A stretch of DNA of 35,620 bases from Rhodocyclaceae bacterium (GTDB taxonomy: Bacteria > Pseudomonadota > Gammaproteobacteria > Burkholderiales > Rhodocyclaceae). Position 1 is the stretch's first letter. Each line of letters begins with the position of its first letter. Both the position numbers and the translations under genes were made by a program. This document shows positions 1 through 7,946 of this stretch, piece by piece. The notes under the pieces were generated by a model. The model saw nothing but the letters and a program-made list of their open reading frames with translations. It ran no database searches and had not been told where the DNA came from. The stretch lies in contig RXJP01000081.1 in NCBI GenBank assembly GCA_003963315.1, forward strand, positions 1 to 35,620, written 5' to 3'.

Positions 1-78
1 GGACAGTTTGGGGTAGTCGATGGACTGCACTTCGACTTTGCCGGGGCCGGTATAGACCACGCCGCGATTGGAAGCCAT
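1..78 (-). CDS. fdhA: Glutathione-independent formaldehyde dehydrogenase, N-terminal fragment
   Basis: Only the first 26 codons lie in the window; the gene runs off the left edge. Read on the minus strand it starts MASNRGVVYTGPGKVEVQ and continues SIDYPKLS, which I recognise as the start of the zinc-dependent, NAD-linked formaldehyde dehydrogenases of the Pseudomonas putida FdhA type. These oxidise formaldehyde to formate in the cytoplasm without added glutathione. An AAGGAGAACA ribosome site (81-90 on the complement) sits just before the ATG and fixes the start. The gene lies downstream of the DUF1329 gene in the same direction, behind that gene's terminator, so it may have its own promoter. 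Its position next to Rieske O-demethylase genes fits removal of the formaldehyde they would release. With so few residues, another medium-chain zinc dehydrogenase cannot be excluded. Confidence 0.7.
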   Translation of the reverse strand, partial: MASNRGVVYTGPGKVEVQSIDYPKLS

Positions 79-153
79 GGTGTTCTCCTTATGTGGGGAC
101 TTCATCCCGGGCCGGTGCTGTTGGGGCCGGCCAGGGGAGAAGGGGTGCTGCAG

Positions 154-212
154 AATAAAAAAAGAGGGAGCCGAGGCTCCCCCCATAACCCCGCCGGGTT
201 CTGAAACCCGGC
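154..212 (-). terminator. Rho-independent terminator after the DUF1329 gene
   Basis: On the minus strand, just past the DUF1329 stop codon, there is an 8-bp perfect hairpin (arms 193-200 and 205-212, loop 201-204). A second perfect 7-bp inverted repeat follows (arms 166-172 and 175-181) and leads directly into a run of seven T on the transcript (complement of 157-163). The second hairpin plus T-run is a textbook intrinsic terminator; the first hairpin may assist it. It separates the DUF1302/DUF1329 pair from the formaldehyde dehydrogenase gene. Confidence 0.85.
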
Positions 213-229
213 GTGGAGGAGCCGAAAAA

Positions 230-1537
230 CTAGTCGCTGCCGCGCATGTTCTGCACTTGGAACAGGGAAGGCGGATTCTGCTTGTAGCCGATCTTTCCCT
301 TGAATTGGCCGGTGGAGCAATGCTTGGCCTGGATATCCACCATCTGGAAGGCATCATCGATACCGATGCCGGTGCCCTTGTTCACGGGCAGGTGGTGATC
401 GGGATGGGATTTGCCCACCGACCACACCTTCCAGATCTCGCCCTTGCGGTCATAGATCTCGATGGCGCCGTTCAAAGCCTGCAACTGGGCATCCATGTAG
501 AAGGTGCGGCGGCTGATGGGGTGGTTGGGATTGACCGGCACCGCTTCCAGCACATAGACCTTGCGCAACTGCCAAGTGCCCTGGAAGAAACAATTGCCCT
601 GGCCGCCGTCGGCGACGAACTTGTAACCCTCGGGATCGTGGAATTCGTCGGTGAGGGGAAGCTCGTCATGGTTCCACATGGGCAGCAGCACGTTCTTGGT
701 GCCCTTGTAGGTCCACTTCATGTCGGAGACGCGGCCGTTGTAACCCTCGAAGTCCTCGATCATCAGGTCGGAGCCGAGGAAGGCATCCGTGGTCTGGCCC
801 GTGGCCAGGCGACGCACGCGGCGCTGGAAGCCCAGGTACAGATAGGCGTCATCCAGCTTCTGGTCGTCGTCGTAGCGTTGGATCAGGAGCTGGGTGTTCT
901 TCAGGTCGGACGGTTCCTGCACCTTCATGTAGATCGAGCGGAACAGGTTGGAGGCGTTATCCGGCACGGCGGGCACCGGGGCATCCTTGATCCGATGCTT
1001 GAAGTTGAGGAAGTGGAACTCCAGCTTGAGGCGCCGCTCCACCTGGCCGGTACTCATATTGCGCAACGTCAGGGTGAGGGGCTCGATGGACGCGTTGTCG
1101 CCCCAGTTGAGGCCGTACTTGTAGTTCCAGGCCAGCTTCTCGCCGGCGCGGGGATCCTTCAAATCAGGCTCTTCGGGGAAGGGACGACCGGCGACAAAAC
1201 CCACGATGTCGCCGTTGTTGGGCCCCAGCTTTGCCGTGTTCAGGTTTTTGCGGGTGGCGTCCACATAGCTGGAAGGCAAGTCGAAGTTGGTGGTGTTGCC
1301 CACCTTGATTTCCGTCCAGCCTTCCTTGATCACGCGGTAGGTGCCGAGGGCAAGGATGTCCTTGAACTGGTCCACGTTGGCCTTGTTGATGGTCATGCCC
1401 GGCGTCAGCCCGGGCGCTTTGGGAAAGCCATTTTTATAGGGTGAGAAGGTTGCTTCCACATCGGCCTCGGTGGCGGAGAAAGCGGAAGCGGAGAGGAAGA
1501 GCGCGGAGAGCGCCAGGGTCAGTTGCTTAAGTTTCAT
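230..1537 (-). CDS. DUF1329 family outer-membrane-associated protein
   Basis: A 435-residue protein with a clear signal peptide (LTLALSALFLSASAFSA, cleavage near residue 22), so it is exported. The rest matches the DUF1329 family as I know it: a LolA-like fold of about 400-450 residues, recurring motifs such as NYKYGLNWGDN and an acidic ending. In many proteobacteria DUF1329 genes sit directly beside DUF1302 genes and are linked to handling of hydrophobic compounds, including steroid or aromatic catabolism and lipid transport across the outer membrane. The molecular role is not settled. The gene starts 17 bp after the DUF1302 stop codon, with GGAGAC upstream of the ATG, so the two are co-transcribed. 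A terminator follows. Family assignment is confident; function in this cluster is inferred from context. Confidence 0.85.
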   Translation of the reverse strand: MKLKQLTLALSALFLSASAFSATEADVEATFSPYKNGFPKAPGLTPGMTINKANVDQFKDILALGTYRVIKEGWTEIKVGNTTNFDLPSSYVDATRKNLNTAKLGPNNGDIVGFVAGRPFPEEPDLKDPRAGEKLAWNYKYGLNWGDNASIEPLTLTLRNMSTGQVERRLKLEFHFLNFKHRIKDAPVPAVPDNASNLFRSIYMKVQEPSDLKNTQLLIQRYDDDQKLDDAYLYLGFQRRVRRLATGQTTDAFLGSDLMIEDFEGYNGRVSDMKWTYKGTKNVLLPMWNHDELPLTDEFHDPEGYKFVADGGQGNCFFQGTWQLRKVYVLEAVPVNPNHPISRRTFYMDAQLQALNGAIEIYDRKGEIWKVWSVGKSHPDHHLPVNKGTGIGIDDAFQMVDIQAKHCSTGQFKGKIGYKQNPPSLFQVQNMRGSD

Positions 1538-1554
1538 TTGGGGTTGTCTCCGAA

Positions 1555-3417
1555 TCAGAACTTGTAACGAGCCATGAAGTAGATGTCGTTCTGGTTGAAC
1601 GCAGTGCCAATGGGACCGGCACGGAAGCGGCCCAGAGGCTCGATACCGCCGAAACCGCCGTTGGCATTGCCAACGCCAAGGGCGGCGCTGTTGTTGGTGG
1701 TGTTGTCCCAGTTGTACCGGCTGGTGTTGTCATCACGACCCTTCACATTGGCGCCGAAGGTCAGCTTCAAGTCGTCGGTCAGATTCCATTCCACCTGGGG
1801 AGAGGCCACCCAGGCCCGGGCGCCGAAGTCCCGCGCCAAGATCAACTGCGGGCTGACCCGGTCATTGTTCATGAAGCCCTTGATCAGCAAGGTGCCGATC
1901 ACGTTGTCTTCCCAATCCGGCATGCCCACCCGACCCGCAGTGCCCTGATAGGCCTCGTGGTTGTAGATGTGCTGGTAGAACAACTGGGCGGACAACAAGG
2001 TGGTACGGTTGGGATTGATGAAGGGAATGAAGGTGGGCCGGTCAATACCGATCACCGAACGGAAGGTGTTGTTCTTGGAATACAACTCGGGACGGGACGT
2101 ATTGGCGAACTCTTCCCCGTGGGTCAGGGCGCCTTCCAGACGAATCGCCGCACCAATGCTTTCCATCTGCAAGTCCATGGAACCGCCCACCATGGTCAGG
2201 CGGGGGAACTCCATGTCGAAGTTCAGCAGGTAGGGATTGCTGGGACGGACGATGTTGCCTTTGCCGCCGCGCAGGGAGGGCAGTTGGGAACGGTAGCTCA
2301 GGGCATTCAGGGAGAAGCTCAGGCCGCCCTGGGTCACCCCTTCGTACTTCACGCCATAGGAACCGGCGTCACTCCACTTGGGCAAGTGGACCGCCCGGAT
2401 ACCGGCCAGGCCAGGGGCGAAGCTGCCGGTGTTGCCGCCCAGGTCGCCGAAGTTGGACAGGGTGTTGCCGTTCTCCCACAGCATGCGCAGGGCACGGAAC
2501 AGGCAAGCCGCATCCAGGATGGCATTGGGCGAGCCGCACTGGCCGAGGTTGTTGGCGCGGAACTGGTCAAAGCTCCAGACGAACTGCAGGTTGCGGTCCT
2601 GCATGGTGTCGGAACCGCCCATCCGCCATTCCACTTGGGCAGACCAGAGAGGGATACGGATGTCCTGCAACTCGTCGTAGATGTTGTTGCGGGAGTAATC
2701 CACCGGATTGAAGACGTCCAACACCCGGAACAGGTCGGTCCGACCCCAGACGATCTGCTGCCGGCCGACTTTGACGAAGAGGTCGGAGCCGTCCTTGAGG
2801 CCGAAGGTCTTGCGGACGTAGGCTTCGCGGATGAAGTCCAGCTTGCTGTTGAACTCGGGGGCTTCCAGTTCGCTGCGTTTCAGGTTGCCGTAGCCGCCGA
2901 AGTCGGCACAACCGCGGCTGTCCACGTCGCAGGGGCGGACCGGGACGGCGGCGGTGGTGTTGCCGTCGAAGCCGTGCCAGCCGCTGCCCAGGACGCGGAG
3001 CCCGTCATTGGTATTGCCGGCGGCCAGGCCGCCGGCGACAGGAATGCCGCCGCCGTAGGGGATCATGGTGCCGCTGGGTTTGTCGTAGAGGGACACTGCA
3101 CCGCCGGCCTTATTGCCGAAAGTGTTCTCGTTCAGACGATAGACACCATCCCAGGTGCCGCGCAGGACGCTGTGGAAGGCCCAGCCGTCATCCAGGTTCT
3201 TGTCCGATTCGGCTTGCAGGGTGTTGCGGAACTTGGCCAGTCCCACACCAGAACCCCGGTACGCCGTGTGGTTCTCGTAGAACACGTCCGTCTTCCAGGG
3301 GGACGCGCCTTCTCCTAAGCTGGGGAGGTCCTCTGCCATGCTCAAGGCCGAGAACGTCATCAGTGAGCAAGCCATAACGACAGCCTGCAAGTGCGGTTTC
3401 TTTGTTTGTAAGAACAT
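1555..3417 (-). CDS. DUF1302 family outer membrane protein
   Basis: A 620-residue protein with an N-terminal signal peptide (residues 1-28, ending FSALSMA). The mature part is rich in alternating hydrophobic, Tyr, Asn and Gly residues and ends in an aromatic residue (YFMARYKF), as expected for an outer-membrane beta-barrel. Length and motifs such as VKVGRQQIVWGRTDLFRVLD and the NPVDYSRNN stretch fit the DUF1302 family. The start at 3417 is set by a strong AAGGAGGAAAG ribosome site. It is the first gene of a two-gene unit with DUF1329. DUF1302 proteins often accompany degradation genes for hydrophobic substrates, and this one lies just downstream of two Rieske oxygenases, so a role as entry pore for their substrate is a reasonable but unproven inference. 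Confidence 0.85.
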   Translation of the reverse strand: MFLQTKKPHLQAVVMACSLMTFSALSMAEDLPSLGEGASPWKTDVFYENHTAYRGSGVGLAKFRNTLQAESDKNLDDGWAFHSVLRGTWDGVYRLNENTFGNKAGGAVSLYDKPSGTMIPYGGGIPVAGGLAAGNTNDGLRVLGSGWHGFDGNTTAAVPVRPCDVDSRGCADFGGYGNLKRSELEAPEFNSKLDFIREAYVRKTFGLKDGSDLFVKVGRQQIVWGRTDLFRVLDVFNPVDYSRNNIYDELQDIRIPLWSAQVEWRMGGSDTMQDRNLQFVWSFDQFRANNLGQCGSPNAILDAACLFRALRMLWENGNTLSNFGDLGGNTGSFAPGLAGIRAVHLPKWSDAGSYGVKYEGVTQGGLSFSLNALSYRSQLPSLRGGKGNIVRPSNPYLLNFDMEFPRLTMVGGSMDLQMESIGAAIRLEGALTHGEEFANTSRPELYSKNNTFRSVIGIDRPTFIPFINPNRTTLLSAQLFYQHIYNHEAYQGTAGRVGMPDWEDNVIGTLLIKGFMNNDRVSPQLILARDFGARAWVASPQVEWNLTDDLKLTFGANVKGRDDNTSRYNWDNTTNNSAALGVGNANGGFGGIEPLGRFRAGPIGTAFNQNDIYFMARYKF

Positions 3418-3434
3418 CTTTTTCTTTCCTCCTT

Positions 3435-3883
3435 ATGATCCTTGTAATAGTGAGGAACAGTGGCATGGCGCGACCCACCTCTACGGCGATGCCAGCCCTC
3501 CATGCTCACTTCCATCTTGCCCAGGTGCCCCGTTGGGTGAGATGGCCTCTCTGTGGATTAGCTTCGGACGCCAGGCATCCTCGGCACGACAACAGCCGGT
3601 GAGCCATTACAAGATCAGTGCCAGAGATAGTTCTCTACTAAATCATTTATCTATCAAATAGATAGTGGTCCCGGCGCATTCTTGATTCGTGCCCCTCGAC
3701 GGAAAACATGCAAAGTTGAAAAAGAATTTGCTGAATTCAGCAAACAGGGATGAGGGTATCGGTGACCTTCGCGGATGCCGCCCTCGTCGTCCAAGTGGGC
3801 GTACCGAAAGCCAAACCGATGGACAACGCCTCCGGGATTGGTCAGACGGAGGAGGCGCGGCCCACGGGCTGGCTTGCAGCGAG
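3435..3883. other. Intergenic region between DUF1302 and Rieske oxygenase genes
   Basis: About 450 bp with no convincing gene. Short open frames here on the plus strand have no ribosome site and no recognisable protein. It holds the presumed promoter of the DUF1302/DUF1329 unit in its AT-rich part (3625-3670) and a 7-bp inverted repeat (3827-3833 and 3851-3857, 17-nt spacer) just past the Rieske stop codon. That repeat could form a hairpin but has no T-run. I see nothing else. Confidence 0.5.
3623..3664 (-). promoter_or_regulatory. AT-rich candidate operator/promoter of the DUF1302 unit
   Basis: An AT-rich island in otherwise GC-rich sequence holds two inverted repeats. One is TATCTAT-CAA-ATAGATA (3648-3664, perfect 7-bp arms) and the other AGAGA-TAGT-TCTCT (3623-3636). 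Both lie about 200-250 bp upstream of the DUF1302 start and could be regulator sites. I cannot fix a -35/-10 pair with confidence. Confidence 0.35.
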
Positions 3884-4936
3884 TTAGGCGGAGATCTCTT
3901 TCTCCCGCAATTTCTTCAACAGGCGGCGTACCTTCACCGGCGCCACGTCACTGGGCAGCAGCACCGGATCAAGGCCGAGCAGATCGGTGGTACCCATTTC
4001 CACATGCACGGCATCCAGCACGATGCCGTCCTCTTCCACGAAGGCGTCATGCATGCCCTTGATCTTGGCGGCGTTGTACTCGGCGTCCTCGACGATGTGG
4101 TTGCGTCGGGTGGCGAAGAAATAATGGGTGCTGCCTTCGGTTTCCGGCGTTGAGGTATGCAGGTCGTATTGGCCGACGCAATCCTTCAGGTCCAGATTGC
4201 CCGGCCCCTGGATTGCGCCAATGGACAATTGGACGGTAGCGGGCGCCCGCCAAGTGATCTCCACCCAGTGGCGCGCTTCCGCCTGGGGATCGGGGAGGAA
4301 GCTGTTGAAGATCAGCAGCGCCGGCGTCTGTGACCATTCCCAGCGTGCAGTCACTGAGTTTGCGGTGTCCGTTACCTTGGGCGGGCGGGGTGACAGCTGT
4401 CCGCGGGTGGTGATGATCTCGCCATGCAGGTGATCCACATGGCTCAAATCCATCACGTTGTCGGTGATCAACTCGTAGTAGCAATCGCGGGGCATATAGG
4501 TGTAACCCACCCCGTTGGGATGTCCATCGGACAAGGGGCTGTAGTCAGCCAAGGCTGACAGGTCGGCGGGCTGGTCGCCCATCCAGATCCAGAGGAAGCC
4601 GTACTTTTCGACCAAGGGGAAGGTGCGTACCTTGGCGGCGGCAGGGATGTGGCCGTTGCCGTGGGGATTGTGGGTGCACTTGCCTTCGCAGTCGAAGCGC
4701 AGGGCGTGATAGGGGCAAGTGACCTGGTCGTCCTTGAGCTTGCCCATGTGCAGGGGGACGAAGCGATGGGGGCAACGATCCTGCATGGCGACGGCGGTGC
4801 CATCCTGCTTACGGTAGATCAACACCGAGGTGTCCAGCAGCTTGCGGGGGAACAGGGTATCGGCCGGCACCTCAGTGGACAGGGCCGCCACATACCAGGC
4901 GTTCATTAAATAGGGGGAGGGTTTCTTTGTGTTCAT
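3884..4936 (-). CDS. Rieske non-heme iron oxygenase, O-demethylase type (copy A)
   Basis: A 350-residue oxygenase of the single-component-alpha Rieske family. The [2Fe-2S] ligands are visible as C55-x-H57 and C74-x2-H77 (CPHRF and CPYHALRF). The mononuclear iron site is N160-(x5)-H166-(x4)-H171 with Asp163 as bridging residue, and Asp303 in the EEDG motif matches the fourth iron-site residue of dicamba monooxygenase. The THNPHGNG stretch and overall length also resemble dicamba O-demethylase and VanA. Such enzymes take electrons from a reductase and hydroxylate a methyl group, releasing formaldehyde. I chose the ATG at 4936 (MNTKKPSPYL) because it aligns with the start of copy B; the longer frame to 4981 has no support. 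It is the last gene after the reductase and copy B, 22 bp downstream of the latter. The substrate is unknown. Confidence 0.9.
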   Translation of the reverse strand: MNTKKPSPYLMNAWYVAALSTEVPADTLFPRKLLDTSVLIYRKQDGTAVAMQDRCPHRFVPLHMGKLKDDQVTCPYHALRFDCEGKCTHNPHGNGHIPAAAKVRTFPLVEKYGFLWIWMGDQPADLSALADYSPLSDGHPNGVGYTYMPRDCYYELITDNVMDLSHVDHLHGEIITTRGQLSPRPPKVTDTANSVTARWEWSQTPALLIFNSFLPDPQAEARHWVEITWRAPATVQLSIGAIQGPGNLDLKDCVGQYDLHTSTPETEGSTHYFFATRRNHIVEDAEYNAAKIKGMHDAFVEEDGIVLDAVHVEMGTTDLLGLDPVLLPSDVAPVKVRRLLKKLREKEISA

Positions 4937-4958
4937 CTTATTTCCATGATGTAAGGGG

Positions 4959-6014
4959 TTAGGCGTTCTTTTGCTCAACACTGATCAGTTTCTGTAACAG
5001 ACGGCGTACCTTGACCGGGGCGACGTCACTGGGCAGGAGAACGGGATCGAGGCCGAGCAGATCGGTGGTGCCCATTTCCTTGTGGACTTCATCCAGTACC
5101 GGGCCATCCTCGGCGACGAAGGCTTCGTGCATGCCCTTGATCTTGGCGGCGTTGTATTCGGCATCCTCGACGATATGGTTGCGTCGGGTGGCGAAGAAAT
5201 AATGGGTGCTGCCTTCGGTTTCCGGCGTTGAGGTATGCAGGTCGTATTGGCCGACGCAATCCTTCAGGTCCAGGTTGCCCGGCCCTTGAATGGCGCCCAC
5301 CGACAGCTGGATATTCGCTGGGGCGCTCCAGGTAATGTCGAAGAAGTGGCGAGCTTCCGCCTGGGGATCGGGGAGGAAGCTGTTGAAGATCAGCATGGCC
5401 GGCGTCTGCTTCCATTCCCAGCGGGCGTTGATGGCCTCCGGGTGATCCGTGACCTTGGGCGGCACCGGCGACAACTGTCCGCGGGTGGTGATGATGTCCC
5501 CGTGGAGGTGGTCGATGTGGCTCAAGTCCATCACGTTGTCGGTGATGAGTTCGTAATAGCAGTCGCGATACATGTAGGTGTAGCCGACGGCGTTGGGATG
5601 CCCTTCGCTGAGGGGGCTGTAGTCGGGCAGCTTGGCTTCATCGGCGGGCTGGTCGCCCATCCAGATCCAGAGGAAGCCGTATTTCTCCACGAGGGGGAAG
5701 GTGCGTACCTTGGCGGCGGCAGGGATGTGGCCGTTGCCGTGGGGGTTGTGGGTGCATTTGCCTTCGCAGTCGAAGCGCAGGGCGTGATAGGGGCAAGTGA
5801 CCTGGTCGTCCTTGAGCTTGCCCATGTGAAGGGGGACGAAGCGGTGGGGGCAACGATCCTGCATGGCGACGGCGGTGCCGTCCTGCTTGCGGTAGATCAC
5901 CACCGAGGTATCCAACAGTTTGCGGGGGAACAGGGTATCGGCCGGCACCTCAGTGGACAACGCCGCCACGTACCAGGCGTTCAGCAGGTAGGGGGACTTC
6001 TTTTGGCTTTGCAT
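4959..6014 (-). CDS. Rieske non-heme iron oxygenase, O-demethylase type (copy B)
   Basis: A 351-residue paralogue of copy A, roughly 85-90% identical by eye, with every catalytic residue conserved at the same number: C55, H57, C74, H77, N160, D163, H166, H171 and D303. The start at 6014 (MQSQKKSPYLL) has an AAGGAGAGAG ribosome site; an upstream in-frame extension to 6137 would overlap the reductase gene and is rejected. Residues 12-123, covering the Rieske domain, are almost unchanged between copies. Differences cluster in the catalytic domain (for example 126-131, 190-196 and 223-236), which suggests divergence in substrate pocket rather than in electron transfer. It sits 43 bp downstream of the VanB-like reductase, so one reductase probably serves both oxygenases. 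Confidence 0.9.
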   Translation of the reverse strand: MQSQKKSPYLLNAWYVAALSTEVPADTLFPRKLLDTSVVIYRKQDGTAVAMQDRCPHRFVPLHMGKLKDDQVTCPYHALRFDCEGKCTHNPHGNGHIPAAAKVRTFPLVEKYGFLWIWMGDQPADEAKLPDYSPLSEGHPNAVGYTYMYRDCYYELITDNVMDLSHIDHLHGDIITTRGQLSPVPPKVTDHPEAINARWEWKQTPAMLIFNSFLPDPQAEARHFFDITWSAPANIQLSVGAIQGPGNLDLKDCVGQYDLHTSTPETEGSTHYFFATRRNHIVEDAEYNAAKIKGMHEAFVAEDGPVLDEVHKEMGTTDLLGLDPVLLPSDVAPVKVRRLLQKLISVEQKNA

Positions 6015-6057
6015 TTTTCTCTCTCCTTGAATTTTTTGACGGATGAAATGGGGGCGC

Positions 6058-7047
6058 CTAGAGATCCAGCACCAGGCAGGGGCTGTGGGCGCGGGAACAG
6101 CAGAGGGTGATTTGTTTGTTGGCGGCCTTGTCTTCATCGCTCAGGTAGAAATCCCGATGGTCGGGTTCGCCCTCGATGACGCCCACCAGGCAGGTGCCGC
6201 AGATGCCTTGCTCACAAGACATGGGAACGGACACGCCCGCATCGGCCAAGGCCTGGGCAATGGTCTTGTCGGCAGCGACCTTGACCACCTTGCCGCTGGT
6301 GGCGAGCTTGACCTCGAAGCTTCCGCTCTCCTGGGGAACGGTTTGGGGTGCGGCGAAGTATTCGAAATGGATATTCGTTTCGGCCCAACCCAATTCCCTG
6401 GCGGTGGCGATGACGTGGTCCATGAAGCCGCTCGGACCGCACACATACAGATGGCAGTCCTGGTCCGGATCGCCAATCACCTGGCGGGCGTCAAAACGCT
6501 GGTCCGCCGAGCCGTCGTCGAAATGAAAGCTTGTCCGATCAGCGTAGGCGGAAGCCTGAATGCGTTGGCGATAAGCCATCCGCACCACCGAACGGGCGCA
6601 ATAGTGGAAGCGGAAATCCGCGCCATCCCGGCTGAGCTGCTCGGCCATGCTGAGCATGGGGGTGACGCCGATGCCCCCTGCCAATAGCAGGCTGCGGCGG
6701 GCGGTATGCAGGGGGAAGTGGTTGCGCGGCGGGCTGATTTGCAGGGTGTCGCCCTGGCGCAAATCTTCGTGGGCGCTACGGGAGCCACCGCGGCCAGCGG
6801 GATCGAGCAGAATGCCGATCTCGTAACGATTGTGTTCCTGGGGATCGTTGCACAGGGAGTATTGGCGCACCGCGCCGTTGGGCAGGCGGACGTCTATATG
6901 CGAACCCGCGCTGAAGGAAGGGAGCGTTCCGTGATCAATGGGCCGCAGTTCGAAGCGGACTATCCCCTCTGCTGCGGGTTCTTTTTGAGTGACCAACGCC
7001 TCCAGCCACGGCGAACCGGAGGCTGCGGGTTGCGGCATGCTATTCAT
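6058..7047 (-). CDS. VanB-type PDR/ferredoxin reductase component of the Rieske oxygenases
   Basis: A 329-residue phthalate-dioxygenase-reductase-family protein with domains in the usual order. An FMN-binding barrel carries RQYSLC (61-66), an NAD-binding domain carries LLAGGIGVTPM (around 121-131), and a C-terminal plant-type [2Fe-2S] domain has C278-x4-C283-x2-C286-x29-C316. It would pass electrons from NAD(P)H through FMN and its iron-sulfur cluster to the Rieske centre of the two oxygenases immediately downstream. The ATG at 7047 is preceded by GAGGAAA; an in-frame ATG at 7038 is a weaker alternative. It is the first gene of this three-gene unit, and the candidate promoter region lies in the 197 bp upstream. 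Vanillate demethylase reductase is the closest family I recognise; the real substrate of the system is unknown. Confidence 0.9.
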   Translation of the reverse strand: MNSMPQPAASGSPWLEALVTQKEPAAEGIVRFELRPIDHGTLPSFSAGSHIDVRLPNGAVRQYSLCNDPQEHNRYEIGILLDPAGRGGSRSAHEDLRQGDTLQISPPRNHFPLHTARRSLLLAGGIGVTPMLSMAEQLSRDGADFRFHYCARSVVRMAYRQRIQASAYADRTSFHFDDGSADQRFDARQVIGDPDQDCHLYVCGPSGFMDHVIATARELGWAETNIHFEYFAAPQTVPQESGSFEVKLATSGKVVKVAADKTIAQALADAGVSVPMSCEQGICGTCLVGVIEGEPDHRDFYLSDEDKAANKQITLCCSRAHSPCLVLDL

Positions 7048-7151
7048 TGCTTGTTTCCTCGCTGTTGAGTCTGTCGCCAGGCTTCCTTGTCAGCCTGGGC
7101 GTTCTTGGTTACGGCGAGGTGGAATAGCAGCTCGCATGCCATCCACTGTTA

Positions 7152-7179
7152 TTGATATTTAACTAGTTGATAATTAAAC
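7152..7179. promoter_or_regulatory. Direct repeats upstream of the reductase-oxygenase operon
   Basis: The sequence TTGATA followed by TTTAAC (7152-7163) recurs 15 bp later as TTGATA followed by ATTAAAC (7167-7179), with an 8-bp palindrome AACTAGTT (7161-7168) joining the two. This is the most AT-rich patch between the isomerase and reductase genes and lies about 105-130 bp before the reductase start. It is a plausible regulator site and promoter, perhaps for the nearby LysR protein. No convincing -35/-10 pair could be fixed. Confidence 0.4.
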
Positions 7180-7244
7180 AAATACGGCGAATGAACAAGC
7201 GCCTACGGCCGTGGCGCGCGGAAATTTTGCTGATTTCATGCAGG

Positions 7245-7943
7245 CTACGGCATGCCTGTTTTTTGTTTTGAGCAATCGATCGGGAAGCCCGCCGTAGCGA
7301 GAGGGTTCTGGCTGCTGCGAGCTGAGACCGCGTAGCGGACGGCGTCGTCGAGACGGTCGTCGCCCCAGAACATCTCATCACCGACGAAGAAAGTCGGGGC
7401 GCCGAAAATCCCCTTTTCCTTCGCCCTTTCCGTCCGCATACGCAGGGCGGTCTTGTTTTCCTCCGTCTCGGCATCTTGCAGAAGCGCCGGCGCAGGCAGT
7501 CCGAGGCCCGACAAAAGCGCGTCCATGATGGTTCTGTCGTCCACCGCTTGATCCAGGACAAAACAGCGTCGCATCACTTCCTGGCAAAAAGGCACCATCC
7601 AGGATTGACCCTCCCCCAACAAGGCGATGCGCATGGGAAGCAGCGCGCGGCGCGGGAAGACCGAAGGTTGTTGCCAGGGCAAACCGTACTTTTCACATTG
7701 GCGGGCGATGTCCCGCCACATGTAATCGCCCTTCTGCTTTTGCAGGAGGAAAGGTGATGTCTCCCATCCCAAGGCCTTGAACACCGGGCCAAGGAGGAAA
7801 GGCCGCCATTGGACGACAAGGTCGTGACTGGCTGCCAAGCTATCTATCCGCATCACGCTGGGGTAGCTGTAGACGCTGCTGAAATCGAACCAGAATTCGA
7901 TGTCGGCGGAGGCAGAAGCCCGCGGGGTTATTGAAGTTTGCAT
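7245..7943 (-). CDS. 2-hydroxychromene-2-carboxylate isomerase-like (GST kappa/DsbA fold) protein
   Basis: A 232-residue thioredoxin-fold protein of the HCCA isomerase/GST-kappa family. The N-terminal EFWFDFSSVYSYPS carries the family's active-site serine in place of the DsbA cysteine pair, and the late GIFGAPTFFVGDEMFWGDDRL region is characteristic. Family members are glutathione-dependent; NahD acts in naphthalene degradation by isomerising 2-hydroxychromene-2-carboxylate. Here it starts 3 bp after the LysR stop codon, so the two are one transcript, and it lies upstream of the oxygenase operon. A role in the same aromatic pathway is likely but its reaction is not shown. Typical HCCA isomerases are about 200 residues; the extra residues are at the two ends. 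Confidence 0.8.
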   Translation of the reverse strand: MQTSITPRASASADIEFWFDFSSVYSYPSVMRIDSLAASHDLVVQWRPFLLGPVFKALGWETSPFLLQKQKGDYMWRDIARQCEKYGLPWQQPSVFPRRALLPMRIALLGEGQSWMVPFCQEVMRRCFVLDQAVDDRTIMDALLSGLGLPAPALLQDAETEENKTALRMRTERAKEKGIFGAPTFFVGDEMFWGDDRLDDAVRYAVSARSSQNPLATAGFPIDCSKQKTGMP

Positions 7944-7946
7944 AAA

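Noticed and set aside
1957-3318. Long plus-strand frame opposite the DUF1302 gene
   Set aside because: Composition is the Val/Gly/Ala-rich antisense pattern with no start signal; the minus strand has signal peptide, ribosome site and family match.
3338-3883. Short plus-strand frames across the gap upstream of the DUF1302 gene
   Set aside because: No ribosome sites, no recognisable protein, and partial overlap with real genes on the other strand.
3884-6014. 3-ketosteroid 9-alpha-hydroxylase, suggested by the nearby DUF1302/1329 genes
   Set aside because: The THNPHGNG segment, size and VanB-type reductase fit dicamba/vanillate O-demethylases better, and no steroid catabolism genes are in the window.
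6015-6137. Extended start for Rieske copy B
   Set aside because: It would overlap the reductase gene and has no ribosome site; ATG at 6014 has AAGGAGAGAG and matches copy A.
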